From Bacteroidales bacterium (GTDB lineage Bacteria; Bacteroidota; Bacteroidia; Bacteroidales; UBA932), in contig JAFZDJ010000119.1 in NCBI GenBank assembly GCA_017561265.1, positions 1 through 7,283 on the forward strand: 7,283 nucleotides of DNA. Reading direction: 5' to 3'. Of this stretch, positions 6,682-7,283 are shown in pieces. Position 1 is the first letter of the stretch; each line of letters starts with the position of its first letter. The translations under genes were made by a program, and so were the position numbers. The notes under the pieces were generated by a model. It searched no databases. It had not been told where the DNA came from and saw only the letters and a list, made by a program, of their open reading frames with translations.

Positions 6682-7283
6682 ATGCAATTACGAAATCTAA
6701 TTACGTTCATCCACGTAGCTGAATTGGGCAGCTTTACAAAAGCTGCGGATCAGCTCGGCTATACACAGTCTACTGTTTCTTTTCAGATAAAGCAGCTTGA
6801 GGAAGAATTGGATTGCCTTTTATTTGAGAGAATCAACCACACTATCACGCTGACTGAATGTGGACAGGATCTTGTATATTATGCGCATCAGATTCGCGCA
6901 CTCACAGATGAGTTCAAGGAAAAACACAGCAAAGAGGATCAACTTGCTGGACATATTCGTATTGTGACGCCGGATTCCGTCTGTGAGGATATGGTCAACT
7001 CCCACTATATAGATTTTCATAGTAAATACCCGCTTATTTCCATTCAGTTTGCTACAGGTGACACGGCTATGTTACTTGATATGCTGGATCACAACGAAGC
7101 TGACATCATCATTACTTTGGCCCGACATTGTTATAACAAGGACTATGTCATCGCAAAAGAAGAGCAACTTTCTATGCACTTCGTAACCAATGTGGCTTCC
7201 AAGTTTGCAGGTAAACAGGGATTGTCCATTCGGGATATCTCCGGTGAACCCTTCGTTTTAACTGAACACGGGCAGGGTTATCG
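6682..7283 (+). CDS. LysR-type transcriptional regulator (3' end missing)
   Basis: The first 200 residues of a LysR-family regulator are present; the frame is open at the right edge, where about 90-100 residues should remain. Residues 1-60 form the winged helix-turn-helix (LGSFTKAADQLGYTQSTVSFQIKQLEEEL), and the substrate-binding domain begins near residue 90 (GHIRIVTPDSV). ATG 6682 follows GGGAGGA (6668-6674) by seven bases. It lies 17 bases after the ACT-MBL stop and reads in the same direction, so it is probably the last or a late gene of the operon. This is unlike the typical LysR gene, which is divergent from its target. It may adjust this operon or a neighbouring one; the effector is unknown. 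Confidence 0.92.
   Translation, partial: MQLRNLITFIHVAELGSFTKAADQLGYTQSTVSFQIKQLEEELDCLLFERINHTITLTECGQDLVYYAHQIRALTDEFKEKHSKEDQLAGHIRIVTPDSVCEDMVNSHYIDFHSKYPLISIQFATGDTAMLLDMLDHNEADIIITLARHCYNKDYVIAKEEQLSMHFVTNVASKFAGKQGLSIRDISGEPFVLTEHGQGY

Noticed and set aside
1..7283. CRISPR arrays, tRNA or rRNA genes, insertion sequences, attachment sites
   Set aside because: No direct-repeat array, cloverleaf, rRNA segment, transposase or flanking repeats were seen on reading either strand.

Overview
The window looks like part of a chromosome from a Gram-positive anaerobe of the Clostridia, perhaps a gut Oscillospiraceae or Lachnospiraceae relative. The grounds are strong AGGAGG-type ribosome binding sites, a T-box riboswitch, a DUF554 membrane protein, a clostridial-type Orn/Lys/Arg decarboxylase-family protein and moderate GC. 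This is inferred from gene style; no taxonomic marker is present.

Layout. Bases 1-1157 hold the 3' part of a PLP-dependent Orn/Lys/Arg decarboxylase-family gene, which runs off the left edge. Bases 1158-1720 (563 bases) carry no confident gene. They hold a strong bidirectional terminator-like hairpin (1252-1289), a doubtful 24-codon minus-strand ORF (1299-1373), a near-consensus sigma-A promoter (1397-1425) and a T-box leader (about 1432-1693) ending in an intrinsic terminator (1659-1693). Apart from a weak 6-bp hairpin at 1166-1185, I see nothing in 1158-1251.

From 1721 to the right edge, five genes run on the plus strand and look like one operon. They are a 755-residue XRE-HTH/cupin/acyl-CoA synthetase fusion (1721-3988), a MaoC-like hydratase (4072-4506), a DUF554 membrane protein (4513-5202), a two-ACT-domain protein fused to a metallo-beta-lactamase-fold hydrolase (5231-6664), and a LysR-type regulator (6682 to the edge, incomplete). 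Gaps between genes are 83, 6, 28 and 17 bases. The largest, between ligase and MaoC, holds a long hairpin without a U-tract.

How they may work together. The promoter plus T-box should make the operon respond to uncharged tRNA. The best specifier reading is AUC (isoleucine), and the T-box variable base U agrees with a tRNA whose discriminator is A. The ligase would activate a carboxylic acid to its CoA thioester, MaoC would hydrate or dehydrate an acyl-CoA, the MBL domain could hydrolyse a thioester or related ester, and the ACT domains could sense an amino acid. DUF554 may move a small molecule. One coherent but unproven reading is a branched-chain acid (for example 2-methylbutyrate) activation module switched on by isoleucine shortage. 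Substrates cannot be read from the sequence.
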